A stretch of DNA of 64,000 bases, taken from positions 62,001 through 126,000 of the forward strand of contig NZ_JAMBLT010000003.1 of assembly GCF_023336895.1 (NCBI RefSeq), written 5' to 3'. A program made the translations under genes and the position numbers. Positions 1 to 7,708 of this stretch are shown in pieces. Source of the DNA: Parasutterella secunda (GTDB taxonomy: Bacteria > Pseudomonadota > Gammaproteobacteria > Burkholderiales > Burkholderiaceae_F). How positions within the stretch are numbered: the first letter of the stretch is position 1; each line of letters begins with the position of its first letter. Under the pieces are notes generated by a model. The model worked only from the letters and a program-made list of their open reading frames with translations, did not search any database and was not told where the DNA came from.

Positions 1-193
1 CGCAAATAGCCATGATCAAACCGCCGTTGGTCATGGATTTTGCGAACGCATTGAAAGCGGTCATCGGCTGCAAGGATACGCAGCAAAGAATCAAGCCGGC
101 TGTAAAGAGGACCAAGCGCGTTTCATAACGCTTGATCAGGGCGGCGATTGTCAAAATCACGACAATAACCGCAACCCAGTTCAATAAAGTCAT
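1..193 (-). CDS. N-terminus of a DcuC-like C4-dicarboxylate transporter (cut by window edge)
   Basis: The minus strand opens at an ATG (191-193) preceded by an AGGAG ribosome site and reads out of the window at base 1, giving 64 residues that begin MTLLNWVAVIVVILTIAALI. This is a membrane segment followed by a KRYETRLVLF stretch and a second hydrophobic helix. The pattern resembles the start of DcuC-family anaerobic C4-dicarboxylate carriers, like the complete one at 10009-11388, but only the first seventh of the protein is visible, so substrate and even family are tentative. It is transcribed away from the phosphatase gene at 497. Confidence 0.6.
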   Translation of the reverse strand, partial: MTLLNWVAVIVVILTIAALIKRYETRLVLFTAGLILCCVSLQPMTAFNAFAKSMTNGGLIMAIC

Positions 194-496
194 TGTTTAT
201 CTCCTGAGGATTGTTTTTATCCGCGCGCAATTTTATAGAAAGCTCACATTACTTGCCCTCAGGCTTTCCCTGAGAATTTCCGTTGCTTTGATTTGCGTTA
301 TGAAATGTTATCTATCTGAACAAATCTCAAAAAAGTAATTCTTCTGTGACATCAGAATGAATAAACAGGCTTGAAGAGCAGAAAAATTCATAGTTTTGAG
401 AAATCGTTGTCATCGAACGCTCACAGAGCCTTCCTATACTGGGGGCAATTCATCAAACCACTCACTACAGTGAGATTTTTCTAAAGGGACTTAACG
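194..496. promoter_or_regulatory. Divergent intergenic region with an inverted repeat and a -10-like box
   Basis: This 303-base gap separates the leftward transporter from the rightward phosphatase and must carry both promoters. I see an inverted repeat TTCTG-6-CAGAA at 342-357 and a TATACT hexamer at 435-440 that could be the -10 of the phosphatase gene, with no convincing -35 in front of it and no clear Pho box. No coding region is supported here. Confidence 0.35.
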
Positions 497-2239
497 ATGA
501 AATCCAAAAAGATTGTTGCCTCTGTGGCTTGCGCTCTGGCAGGTATGTGTGCCATGAACGCACAAGCCATCGAAATCTACCCGGTTGATCACGCGCGTTT
601 TATGACAAACGCGCGTTTTGATTTTAAGGTTGAACTAGATGACGTGACAGCCCGCGATAAAGTCACCGTTGAAATCAATGGCAAGAACTTCAATCAAACG
701 CTTTCCGGAAAAGAAGTTTGGATGGAAAAAGAGGAGGGGGTTGAAGCCTCAGCTTTGATTGTGCGTGGCGTGGAAATTAAAAATCCTGGTCAGTATACCG
801 TGACAGTTAAGACTCCCAACAGCTCCAAAACTGTGAATTGGGATGTGTACACAACAGGCGACAAGCCTAAGGCTAAAAATGTGATTTTGCTGTTGGCCGA
901 TGGTTTGTCCGTGGGCCATCGCACGGCTGCCCGCATCCTTTCTAAAGGGGTGACAAACGGTATGTATAACGCTCCGCTAGCCATGGACAATATGCCGCAT
1001 ATGGCCCTACTTGGCACGAGCTCGGTTGACACAATCGCCGCCGATAGTGCGAATACGGCTTCCGCTTACATGACAGGCCACAAGTCAAGCGTCAACGCTT
1101 TGGGTGTTTATGCCGACCGCACCAAGGCAAGTCAAGACGATCCGAAACAAGAAACAATCGCCGAATTGATTCGCCGCAAGACGAAGATGGCCGTCGGTGT
1201 TGTGAGCGACGCTGAAATTGAAGACGCAACGCCCGCCTCTGTTGTTGCTCATACCCGCAAACGTTCCGATAAGGCTGATATTGTCGGTATGTTCTATAAC
1301 GTTAAACCTGAAGTGATCTTGGGTGGCGGCTCGGCCTATTTCCTGCCTAAATCGACGGCGGGTTCCAAGCGCAAAGATGATATCAACTATATTGAAAAAT
1401 TCACGCAGGCAGGCTACACACTTGTTACTGACCGTACAGCCTTGGTTGAAAAAGCTGGAGCCAGCGATAAGCTCCTCGGCCTTTTCCATACCGGCAATAT
1501 GGACGGTTGGGTGGATCGTCATCAATGGAAGGGTAACACGGTGAAGAAGTTCCCCAATCAACCGGATTTGACCGATTCCTTCCACGCCGCGGTTAAAGTG
1601 CTCGAAAAGAACAAGGACGGTTTCTTCCTCATGCTCGAAGCTGGTCTCGTTGACAAATATTCACATCCCTTGGATTGGGCTCGCTCTGTCGGTGACACAA
1701 TCGCTTTCGACAAGGTCGTTGAAGCCGCTCAAAAGTATTGCGATGAGCATCCCGACACCCTTTTGATCGTCACCGGTGACCATACCCACTCCATTTCCGT
1801 GGCTGGTACGGTTGATGACAATAAGCCCGGCAATGATTGGCGCGAAAAGGTTGGCGTCTACGCCAATGCTGGTTATCCCAACTACGAGGATAAGGATAAG
1901 GACGGTTTCCCGGATGACTTCAATCCTAGTAAGCGTTTAGCCGTCTTCTTCGGCGCTCATCCCGATTACTATGAAACGTACCGCTCTTTCCCGGATGCAA
2001 CCTTTAACCCGGCCGTTCAAAACGAAAAGGGACAGTATGTGGCTGACGCACGATACAAGGACGTTCCCAGCGCTCACTTTGTTGAAGGCAACCTGCCGCG
2101 CAGCGAAAGCCAAGGTGTTCACACGGTTGATGATTTGGTTGTTACCGCCCGAGGTCCTAACGCCGATCAAATCCGTGGTTTCATGAATTCAACGGAAATT
2201 TTCCGTGTGATGGCCGAGGCACTTGCATTGGGCCGTTAA
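497..2239 (+). CDS. Secreted alkaline phosphatase (PhoA family) with N-terminal extension
   Basis: A 580-residue hydrolase that should release phosphate from phosphomonoesters outside the cytoplasm. Residues 1-24 form a signal peptide ending in NAQA. Residues 25-115 are a beta-rich extension of Ig-like character not found in E. coli PhoA. The catalytic domain begins at NVILLLADG (metal ligand D135), has the nucleophile motif DSAN with Ser184, and the metal motif GDHTHS at 427-432. The start is supported by AAGGGA seven bases upstream. The protein is longer than typical PhoA (about 470 residues) because of the extension. It is monocistronic, with a hairpin downstream. Substrate preference (phosphomonoester or diester) cannot be read from the sequence. 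Confidence 0.88.
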   Translation: MKSKKIVASVACALAGMCAMNAQAIEIYPVDHARFMTNARFDFKVELDDVTARDKVTVEINGKNFNQTLSGKEVWMEKEEGVEASALIVRGVEIKNPGQYTVTVKTPNSSKTVNWDVYTTGDKPKAKNVILLLADGLSVGHRTAARILSKGVTNGMYNAPLAMDNMPHMALLGTSSVDTIAADSANTASAYMTGHKSSVNALGVYADRTKASQDDPKQETIAELIRRKTKMAVGVVSDAEIEDATPASVVAHTRKRSDKADIVGMFYNVKPEVILGGGSAYFLPKSTAGSKRKDDINYIEKFTQAGYTLVTDRTALVEKAGASDKLLGLFHTGNMDGWVDRHQWKGNTVKKFPNQPDLTDSFHAAVKVLEKNKDGFFLMLEAGLVDKYSHPLDWARSVGDTIAFDKVVEAAQKYCDEHPDTLLIVTGDHTHSISVAGTVDDNKPGNDWREKVGVYANAGYPNYEDKDKDGFPDDFNPSKRLAVFFGAHPDYYETYRSFPDATFNPAVQNEKGQYVADARYKDVPSAHFVEGNLPRSESQGVHTVDDLVVTARGPNADQIRGFMNSTEIFRVMAEALALGR

Positions 2240-2267
2240 TGATCCCAAGGTTGTGATTGAAAAAGTG

Positions 2268-2302
2268 CGCCGGCGGTTTCGGGGGAAATCGGCGGCGTCT
2301 TT
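2268..2302 (+). terminator. Hairpin after the alkaline phosphatase gene
   Basis: An imperfect GC-rich stem (CGCCG at 2268-2272 pairing near 2293-2297, extended by GGTTTC/GAAATC) is followed by TCTTTTC. It can end the phosphatase transcript before the next operon. Confidence 0.55.
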
Positions 2303-2319
2303 TCAATAAAGGAGTATTC

Positions 2320-2766
2320 ATGAAACGACGCTGTTTTCTGACGGCATGTCTGTTTGCGCTAACTTCTATGCCGACATTGGCTTTAGCCGACGCGACCGCT
2401 TCAATCGGATTTGAGGAGATGTACGAGGGTAATCCGATTTTGGGCCTGCAATTTAGCTCGAAATTGAAATCTTTGGCGAACAAAACGGTGTCTGTTCAAG
2501 GTTTTATGGCTCCGCCGTTAAAACCCGAGGCGGATTTTTTAGTCATGACGCGTGAACCGGTGAGCCTCTGCCCGTTCTGTAACAGTGACCAAGATTGGCC
2601 CGACAACATCATTGTGGTGTATTTAAGTGCCAAGCAAGAATTTGTCCAACCAAATCGACCGATTGTGGTGATCGGTAAGTTGGAACTGGGATCCAAAACC
2701 GATCAGGAAACGGGATTCGTGAGTTTGGTTCGATTGGTGGACGCGACCTTTGAGGTTATGAAATGA
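2320..2766 (+). CDS. Small exported protein with a CxxC motif (DUF3299-like), first gene of an ABC operon
   Basis: The preferred start at 2320 has AAGGAG at a good distance and opens a classic signal peptide (MKRRCFLTACLFALTSMPTLALA); an upstream in-frame ATG at 2257 lies within the terminator and is unlikely. The mature part is about 125 residues with the core GFMAPPLKPEADFLVM followed by LCPFCNSD, that is, a CPFC pair in the periplasm. The layout resembles DUF3299-type periplasmic proteins found beside ABC exporters, some linked to zinc or other metals; that link is inference. The stop overlaps the next start (ATGA), so the three genes to 4666 form one operon. Confidence 0.6.
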   Translation: MKRRCFLTACLFALTSMPTLALADATASIGFEEMYEGNPILGLQFSSKLKSLANKTVSVQGFMAPPLKPEADFLVMTREPVSLCPFCNSDQDWPDNIIVVYLSAKQEFVQPNRPIVVIGKLELGSKTDQETGFVSLVRLVDATFEVMK

Positions 2767-3452
2767 GCAACGTAAGGCCTTTTGATCTCCGAGTTAAAGG
2801 GCTTAAGTATCACGTAAAAGACGGCGTATCGATCAGAACGATTTTAGATATTGAGCATTTGGAAATCGCCAGCGGTGAAGTTTTGGGCATAAGGGGCACT
2901 TCCGGCAGCGGTAAATCGACATTTTTAAAACTCATCAGCGGCATTGTGACGCCTCAACAGGGGACTGTTTCTTGGGGTAATGAGTTGCTGAGTCACTGTT
3001 CAGAAGCCCGTCGCGATGACTGGAGAGGCAGAAATTGCGGATTTCTTTTTCAGGATTTTCGCCTGTTCGGTGGTTTAAGTGCCTTGGATAACGCGCTGTT
3101 GCCGCTTACTTTCAGAGGAAAAATAACGGGAGCCGACCGTGATAGGGCCGAAAAACTTTTGCGTCAGTATGGAGTGCCCGCTGAAACGCAAGCCTCTCTT
3201 CTTTCCCGGGGTGAAATGCAGCGCACGGCATTGGTTCGTGTTTTAATCAGTTCGCCCAAAGTAATATTGGCCGATGAGCCCACAGCGAGTTTGGACTACA
3301 GCAATGCTTTTCGTGTGATGGAGGCATTGATTAACGCCGCCTTTGATTTAAAAGCAACGTTACTCGTTGTAACGCATGACTCACAGATGCTTAAGCGTTT
3401 TAATCGAGTGTTGACCATTGAAAACGGAACCATTCGGGGGCCCGGACTATGA
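2763..3452 (+). CDS. ABC transporter ATP-binding subunit (LolD/MacB type)
   Basis: A 229-residue nucleotide-binding subunit. Walker A GTSGSGKST is at 45-53, the Q-loop glutamine at 97, the signature is LSRGEMQR at 147-154 (a departure from LSGGQ), and Walker B VILADEPT is at 167-174. This class pairs with FtsX-like permeases (LolCDE, MacB, FtsEX) that transmit force to periplasmic partners rather than move small solutes. It overlaps its neighbours by four bases on both sides, which implies translational coupling with the exported CxxC protein and the permease. Confidence 0.88.
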   Translation: MSNVRPFDLRVKGLKYHVKDGVSIRTILDIEHLEIASGEVLGIRGTSGSGKSTFLKLISGIVTPQQGTVSWGNELLSHCSEARRDDWRGRNCGFLFQDFRLFGGLSALDNALLPLTFRGKITGADRDRAEKLLRQYGVPAETQASLLSRGEMQRTALVRVLISSPKVILADEPTASLDYSNAFRVMEALINAAFDLKATLLVVTHDSQMLKRFNRVLTIENGTIRGPGL

Positions 3453-4666
3453 GAGTATTGCTCTTTTTGAAAAACGAGTGCCGTCAGTCCTTCAAAATCC
3501 TGTGTTCACTCGCTTTTATATTGGCCTTGGCGTTAGCCATCGCAACGGCCATCGGTCAAACAGAACGGATGATTAAATCATCAAGTGCGAAAGCAGCCGA
3601 ACAGTTTGATATCTTGGTGGGAGCTAAAGGAAGCAGGACCTCCTTGCTACTGTCAACGGTCTATTTAAGGGATGAAATGGTGTCCTTGACGCCGGCTTCT
3701 GCACTGACGCTGCTAAACGGTTATAAGGGTGTGAAGTGGAGTGCGCCTTTGGCTTTCGGTGACCGTGTGGACGATAGCCCTTTGGTGGGAACGACTCGCT
3801 CTTTTATCACTTTGGGAGAAAGCCGACAACTTAAGCAAGGGCGTGTATTTGCGACGCGGCATGAAGCTGTGGCGGGGGTGCATAGCGGTTTGGAAATCGG
3901 TCAGACGGTTTTCCCTCACCATGGGCGAATTGCCGGTGTTGGTCACAAACACGATAGCGGTTTTAAAGTAGTTGGCCTTTTACCGGAAACGGGGACCCCT
4001 TGGGATCGGGCGGTTTTAGTGCCGATTGAAGCCATCTGGGCAATGCATGAAAAGTATGGCGGTCTTCAAGAGCCAAAACTTGAGTCCTGGCTCACTCAGG
4101 GACAATTCGAAAAACTTCCGGGTTTTTCAGCCATTGCTGTCAAGCCGGTTTCGATTTCGGATGCCTATAAAATCCGACAGCTTTTATCGTCAGCCTCCGC
4201 TCAAGATGCACGGGGTCAGTCCGTTAATTTAATGGCGATATTCACCGGAGAGGTGTTAGTAGAACTTTATGCCACGCTGGATTCCGCGATGGTAGCTTTT
4301 GAGTGGTTTGCCGCCAGTTCGGTCATGATCTCCCTTCTGGCGGTCCTCATCACCGGTTTTATTCTCGGTGAGTTAAGAAAACCTCAATTTTTGCAATTAA
4401 GAACAATGGGGGCGCCCAGAAGCTATGTCATGCAGGTTGTTTGGCTTTTGATTATGTCCGTGGTGGCTTCTGGTGTCATCATCGGCATGGTAGGTGGTTA
4501 TGGGTTGGCTCAGATCGCAGCTATTGTGATCGGGCAAGACACCGGAATCGCCATGACGCCGTCTGTCGGCTTGGATGAAGTAAAAGTGGGAATGCTGACG
4601 TTGGGATTAGGGGCGGTTTTCGCACTTTTCCCGGCTATCAAAATCGGGCGTTCACAATTGAGGTGA
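3449..4666 (+). CDS. FtsX/MacB-like ABC permease
   Basis: A 405-residue permease with one membrane segment near the N-terminus (about 13-35), a large extracytoplasmic domain of some 230 residues, and three membrane segments in the last third (beginning at FEWFAASSVMISLLAVLIT). This is the MacB/FtsX plan. It overlaps the ATPase gene by four bases. Together with the exported protein at 2320 it should make a mechanotransmission-type ABC complex acting on a periplasmic or outer-membrane cargo. Cargo is unknown; lipoprotein or metal-related roles are guesses. Confidence 0.82.
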   Translation: MRVLLFLKNECRQSFKILCSLAFILALALAIATAIGQTERMIKSSSAKAAEQFDILVGAKGSRTSLLLSTVYLRDEMVSLTPASALTLLNGYKGVKWSAPLAFGDRVDDSPLVGTTRSFITLGESRQLKQGRVFATRHEAVAGVHSGLEIGQTVFPHHGRIAGVGHKHDSGFKVVGLLPETGTPWDRAVLVPIEAIWAMHEKYGGLQEPKLESWLTQGQFEKLPGFSAIAVKPVSISDAYKIRQLLSSASAQDARGQSVNLMAIFTGEVLVELYATLDSAMVAFEWFAASSVMISLLAVLITGFILGELRKPQFLQLRTMGAPRSYVMQVVWLLIMSVVASGVIIGMVGGYGLAQIAAIVIGQDTGIAMTPSVGLDEVKVGMLTLGLGAVFALFPAIKIGRSQLR

Positions 4667-4723
4667 TTTGTCACTTCAAATTCATTGAATTGATACGGCT
4701 AAGTCATTCTGGCTTTGCACAAT

Positions 4724-4755
4724 AAGGTTGCCATCCAAGGCAACCTTGTTACTTT
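4724..4755 (+). terminator. Perfect 9-bp hairpin after the ABC operon
   Basis: AAGGTTGCC (4724-4732) and GGCAACCTT (4739-4747) form a perfect stem with a six-base loop, followed by GTTACTTT. It lies 26 bases before the next start codon, so it could also act as a leader hairpin for that gene. Confidence 0.7.
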
Positions 4756-4772
4756 AAAGAGCAGAGGACATT

Positions 4773-5876
4773 ATGAACACCTTGTCTCGTCGAAATTTTC
4801 TTCACGGCAGCGCATTGATTGGCGTTTCCGTTGCGGCTGCTGCTATGACGCCTATGGCTGCGGTTGCAGCCGGCCCCAAAAACTGTCGTAGTGTCAAAGA
4901 AGTGTTTTCCATGTCAGATGTAGACATGGCAAAAAATAGCGAAGTGGTTCAGTCAGCGTATGACACGATTGTGAGTGTAGCAAAAAAGATTAACAATTCT
5001 TCTTTGCGTTCTTCTATTTTGAGTATTCTTGAGAACCCGGCGCCGAGTATTGCAGAAGGTAATGAAGCAGGCATTTTGTCTTCTTTGAAAAAAGAAAAAT
5101 TAATTGCCTCCGACGCCAAAGCCATTTTCCCTCGCATTCAAAATAAAAAACAGTCACCTCAGCCTTTTTGGAGCGCTCCGGGTTCTGGTTATGGTTCCCA
5201 TCATGCCTATCCGGGAGGATTAGCCACTCATACTGCTTTAAATGTGGTCTCCGCTCAGGCACTTTATGAAAATTATCGCCATATCAACAATCTCGATTTG
5301 GACTGGGACGATGCAGTTGGCGGCGAAATTTTGCATGATCTGCACAAACCTTGGGTCTTCCAATGGGAAAAAAATCATGCTTGTCGGGTTGAACAAACAT
5401 TGGCAGGCACCGGTGAACATCACGTACTGAGCGTGGCTGAGTCCATCAAGCGCGGTATTAAACCAAGCCTGGTCGTGGCCCAAGCTTGCGCTCATGAGCA
5501 TCCTTCTTCTAAACAAGGCGAAGCTTTGGTGGTTGGCTGGCTTAAGGCCGCAAGTATTATCGCAGGAGTGGATCCTGTAAAGAGCGGATTGCTGGCTGCC
5601 GATCAGAAGACTCTTCCGCTGCCGCGCCGCATGGAAGGCTATGTGGTGCACTTGGCCGATCACGATTGGGTCATTTCTTCATCTGCTTGCCAATGGTCTG
5701 TTCAAGCGCTCAAAGACTTGGCTAAAGAGCAGTACGGGATCACGGATGAAACACAGTTCAATGCTTTTAGAAACTACGTTTTGGCGAATTTGACAGCCAT
5801 GCGCTTGTATGGAATTTTGAGTTCTCAAGGTCGCAAGGCTTTTGCAGCTGATGTTGCTCGAGTTATTAAGCTCTAA
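4773..5876 (+). CDS. Tat-exported HD-domain protein, putative phosphohydrolase
   Basis: A 367-residue protein that opens with a twin-arginine signal (SRRNFL at 5-10, then a hydrophobic stretch ending MAAVAA). The mature part contains a YhaM-like HD core: HHAYPGGLATHT at 143-154 (His153) and EILHDLHKPW at 185-194 (His188-Asp189), with EHH at 215-217 as likely further metal ligands. Most HD enzymes act on nucleotides or RNA in the cytoplasm; export by Tat suggests a cofactor-loaded, folded hydrolase acting in the periplasm. The gene is monocistronic, between two hairpins. The start is supported by AGAGGA upstream. Activity and substrate are not known. Confidence 0.65.
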   Translation: MNTLSRRNFLHGSALIGVSVAAAAMTPMAAVAAGPKNCRSVKEVFSMSDVDMAKNSEVVQSAYDTIVSVAKKINNSSLRSSILSILENPAPSIAEGNEAGILSSLKKEKLIASDAKAIFPRIQNKKQSPQPFWSAPGSGYGSHHAYPGGLATHTALNVVSAQALYENYRHINNLDLDWDDAVGGEILHDLHKPWVFQWEKNHACRVEQTLAGTGEHHVLSVAESIKRGIKPSLVVAQACAHEHPSSKQGEALVVGWLKAASIIAGVDPVKSGLLAADQKTLPLPRRMEGYVVHLADHDWVISSSACQWSVQALKDLAKEQYGITDETQFNAFRNYVLANLTAMRLYGILSSQGRKAFAADVARVIKL

Positions 5877-5889
5877 TTACTCGAAATCA

Positions 5890-5917
5890 AAGCCCGGAAT
5901 ATGAAAAATCCGGGCTT
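5890..5917 (+). terminator. Hairpin between the HD-protein gene and the convergent small gene
   Basis: AAGCCCGGA (5890-5898) pairs with TCCGGGCTT (5909-5917). With T-rich sequence on the plus side and A-rich sequence within the loop, it could serve both converging transcripts. Confidence 0.7.
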
Positions 5918-5922
5918 CATTG

Positions 5923-6081
5923 TCAAAAATCTTCTTTTTTCCAATCAAATTTCTCGATTGTTTTCTTTTTGTTTTTAAACGTTCTGGTCTTAAAGCGAGT
6001 ATCAGTACAAAGAACACGAGCAATCGGATTTCTGGGTTTAGGCGTGATGCCTTTGATTAACATTTTTTTCTTTTTTCTCAT
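5923..6081 (-). CDS. Small basic protein, divergent from rtcB
   Basis: A 52-residue lysine/arginine-rich protein starting MRKKKKMLIKGITPKPRNP. The reading frame is open further upstream to an ATG at 6129, but the predicted -10 box for this gene is at 6115-6120, so that ATG would lie outside the transcript; the start at 6081 is therefore preferred, although no strong ribosome site precedes it. The RNP-then-F-K-R-T-F-K-N-K-K-K pattern resembles small proteobacterial proteins of the type RNPxAxxLxxxxFxxRxxKxKK whose role is not settled. Such a charge suggests RNA or ribosome binding (inference). It shares a promoter region with rtcB. Confidence 0.55.
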   Translation of the reverse strand: MRKKKKMLIKGITPKPRNPIARVLCTDTRFKTRTFKNKKKTIEKFDWKKEDF

Positions 6082-6114
6082 AATGACTAGTGGTTCAAAA
6101 TTTTTATTAAAAAC

Positions 6115-6145
6115 AAAATAACCCATCATTCATCATTTTATGAAG
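6115..6145 (-). promoter_or_regulatory. Regulon promoter element for the small basic gene
   Basis: On the minus strand: inverted repeat CTTCATAAAATGATG (6145-6131), 10 bases, then TATTTT (6120-6115). The repeat centre is 57 bases from the start codon at 6081. This is one of the good copies of the shared element described under findings. Confidence 0.65.
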
Positions 6146-6178
6146 TATGGGAAAATCATGAAAACCTTGTCTTACGTG

Positions 6179-6209
6179 TATCGTTAACTGAAGCACTGAA
6201 CTGTATTTT
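6179..6209 (+). promoter_or_regulatory. Degenerate regulon promoter element for rtcB
   Basis: TATCGTTAACTGAAG (6179-6193), 10 bases, then TATTTT (6204-6209); the repeat centre lies 56 bases before the rtcB start. The right half-site TGAAG and the spacing fit the shared element, the left half-site is weak. A second inverted repeat, ACTGAA-9-TTCAGT (6195-6215), overlaps the -10 region. No sigma-54 promoter of the RtcR-regulated type is visible. Confidence 0.45.
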
Positions 6210-6241
6210 TTCAGTACTGTAACGAAATTAAGGATAGGAAA

Positions 6242-7438
6242 ATGCCGATTGCCCAGACGCTAACGGAAAATTCTTCAGTGCCTGTGAAAATTTGGACCCG
6301 CGACATTGATCTGAAGTCCATCGATCAATTGAAAAATGTTACCAGGCTTCCCTTTGTTTTCCATCATGTGGCTGCGATGCCTGACGTACACGCCGGGATG
6401 GGAGCGACAATTGGCAGCGTTATTGCGACAAAAGGAGCGGTGATTCCAGCCGCTGTGGGCGTTGACATTGGTTGTGGGATGTTGGCTGTGCGCACGAATC
6501 TCACGAAACATACGTTCAATGAACGTAAGCTTCAGCATTTGATGCAAGAAATTCTCTCCAGAGTCCCTGTCGGTTTTGCGCAGCGGTCAAAAGAAAACAC
6601 TCGATGGAAATCTTGTGAGCCTTTTGAAGAACCTCTAAAAGAAATCTTGGCCCATGAACCCACGATGCTTGATCCGATGGTTAAATCAGAGTGGCATGCG
6701 CAGCTTGGAACATTGGGTGGTGGCAACCATTTTATTGAACTGACGGTAGACAATGAAGACCGTTTGTGGATTATGCTGCACACGGGCTCGCGCGGCATCG
6801 GCAATATCATGGCATCGTTTTTTATCGCGCGTGCAAAGACATTGGCTAAAGAAAACGGAGAAGAGCTTCCGGATATCTATTTAGCTTCTTTAAAAGAGGG
6901 CACGGAGGATTTCGATTTGTATATGAAAGCGGCGCATTGGGCCCAGGACTATGCGATGGCTAATCGCCAGATCATTCTTGAAGATGTTCTAGAGGCTTTG
7001 CGTGTGTTAAAACCTAGTACAGAACTAGAGGGTGAAATTGTCAATTGCCACCATAACTATGTTGCAAAAGAAGAACATTTTGGCGAGACGATTTGGGTGA
7101 CACGAAAAGGCGCGATTCGTGCAGGGCTTGGCGAAAAAGGAATTATTCCTGGCAGCATGGGCGCTCGCAGTTATATTGTGGAAGGCCTGGGTAACGAAGA
7201 GTCATTTTGTAGCTCTTCGCACGGTGCCGGCCGTAAGATGAGTCGAACTGAAGCTAAAAAACGATTTTCGGTTAATGATTTGAAAGCCCAGACAAAAGGT
7301 GTGGTGTGTCGAAAAGATGCCGGCGTTTTGGATGAGATTCCGAAAGCGTACAAATCGATTGATGCCGTCATGGCGAACCAATCAGATTTAACGAAAACGC
7401 TCCATGAGCTCAAACAAATACTCTGTATTAAAGGCTAG
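6242..7438 (+). CDS. rtcB: RNA-splicing ligase RtcB
   Basis: A 398-residue RNA ligase that joins 2',3'-cyclic phosphate (or 3'-phosphate) ends to 5'-OH ends using GTP and manganese, so it reseals RNAs cut by ribonucleases or toxins. Metal and catalytic residues are in place: D75 and C78 in GVDIGCGM, H163 in GGGNHF, H180, the HH pair at 270-271, and the guanylated His327 in SSSHGAGRKMSR. Length matches E. coli RtcB (408). There is no rtcA (RNA cyclase) or rtcR beside it, unlike the enterobacterial operon. The small basic gene is divergent and a tRNA-Glu lies just downstream on the other strand. A likely member of the shared regulon. Confidence 0.95.
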   Translation: MPIAQTLTENSSVPVKIWTRDIDLKSIDQLKNVTRLPFVFHHVAAMPDVHAGMGATIGSVIATKGAVIPAAVGVDIGCGMLAVRTNLTKHTFNERKLQHLMQEILSRVPVGFAQRSKENTRWKSCEPFEEPLKEILAHEPTMLDPMVKSEWHAQLGTLGGGNHFIELTVDNEDRLWIMLHTGSRGIGNIMASFFIARAKTLAKENGEELPDIYLASLKEGTEDFDLYMKAAHWAQDYAMANRQIILEDVLEALRVLKPSTELEGEIVNCHHNYVAKEEHFGETIWVTRKGAIRAGLGEKGIIPGSMGARSYIVEGLGNEESFCSSSHGAGRKMSRTEAKKRFSVNDLKAQTKGVVCRKDAGVLDEIPKAYKSIDAVMANQSDLTKTLHELKQILCIKG

Positions 7439-7447
7439 AAACAACAA

Positions 7448-7468
7448 GGGGAAGCTAACGGCTTCCCC
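7448..7468 (+). terminator. Hairpin after rtcB
   Basis: GGGGAAGC (7448-7455) pairs with GCTTCCCC (7461-7468) around a five-base loop. There is no T-run after it on the plus strand, so termination is likely but not textbook; it also lies just beyond the 3' end of the tRNA on the other strand. Confidence 0.5.
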
Positions 7469-7482
7469 AACACTTGAGTTTA

Positions 7483-7558
7483 TGGTATCTCCAACGAGAT
7501 TTGAACTCGTATTTTGACCTTGAGAGGGTCACGTCCTAACCGTTAGACGATGGAGATA
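7483..7558 (-). tRNA. tRNA-Glu (anticodon CUC)
   Basis: On the minus strand a complete cloverleaf can be folded: acceptor stem TATCTCC/GGAGATA, D-arm TCGTCTAACGGTTAGGA typical of tRNA-Glu, anticodon stem TGACC/GGTCA around loop CTCTCAA (anticodon CUC, reads GAG), T-arm ACGAGTTCAAATCTCGT and an encoded CCA end. The first acceptor pair is U1-A72, where E. coli tRNA-Glu has G-C. A CUC isoacceptor supplements the usual UUC species, which must be elsewhere in the genome. Confidence 0.9.
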
Positions 7559-7708
7559 ACGGCACTACTTCTCTTGACGAGAGGCCTCCATTCTACGACT
7601 TTTTAGAGAAAAAAACTTAGCTTCAAGACACGAACTGACAAAAAATTAATGATAGATTCGTTGGATGCGACAAGCTCATATTCTTTTATATAACTGAAAA
7701 AGAATGTG

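Noticed and set aside
1085-1585. A 166-codon open frame antisense to the alkaline phosphatase gene
   Set aside because: It has no ribosome site and only mirrors the well-supported phosphatase gene; similar antisense frames occur over other coding genes here.
6082-6129. Longer start for the small basic gene (ATG at 6129)
   Set aside because: It lies upstream of the predicted -10 (6115-6120), so it would not be in the transcript; the added residues also differ in character.
6146-6241. Sigma-54 promoter for rtcB as in enteric bacteria
   Set aside because: No GG-N10-GC (TGGCAC-N5-TTGCA) element is visible, and no RtcR gene is present.
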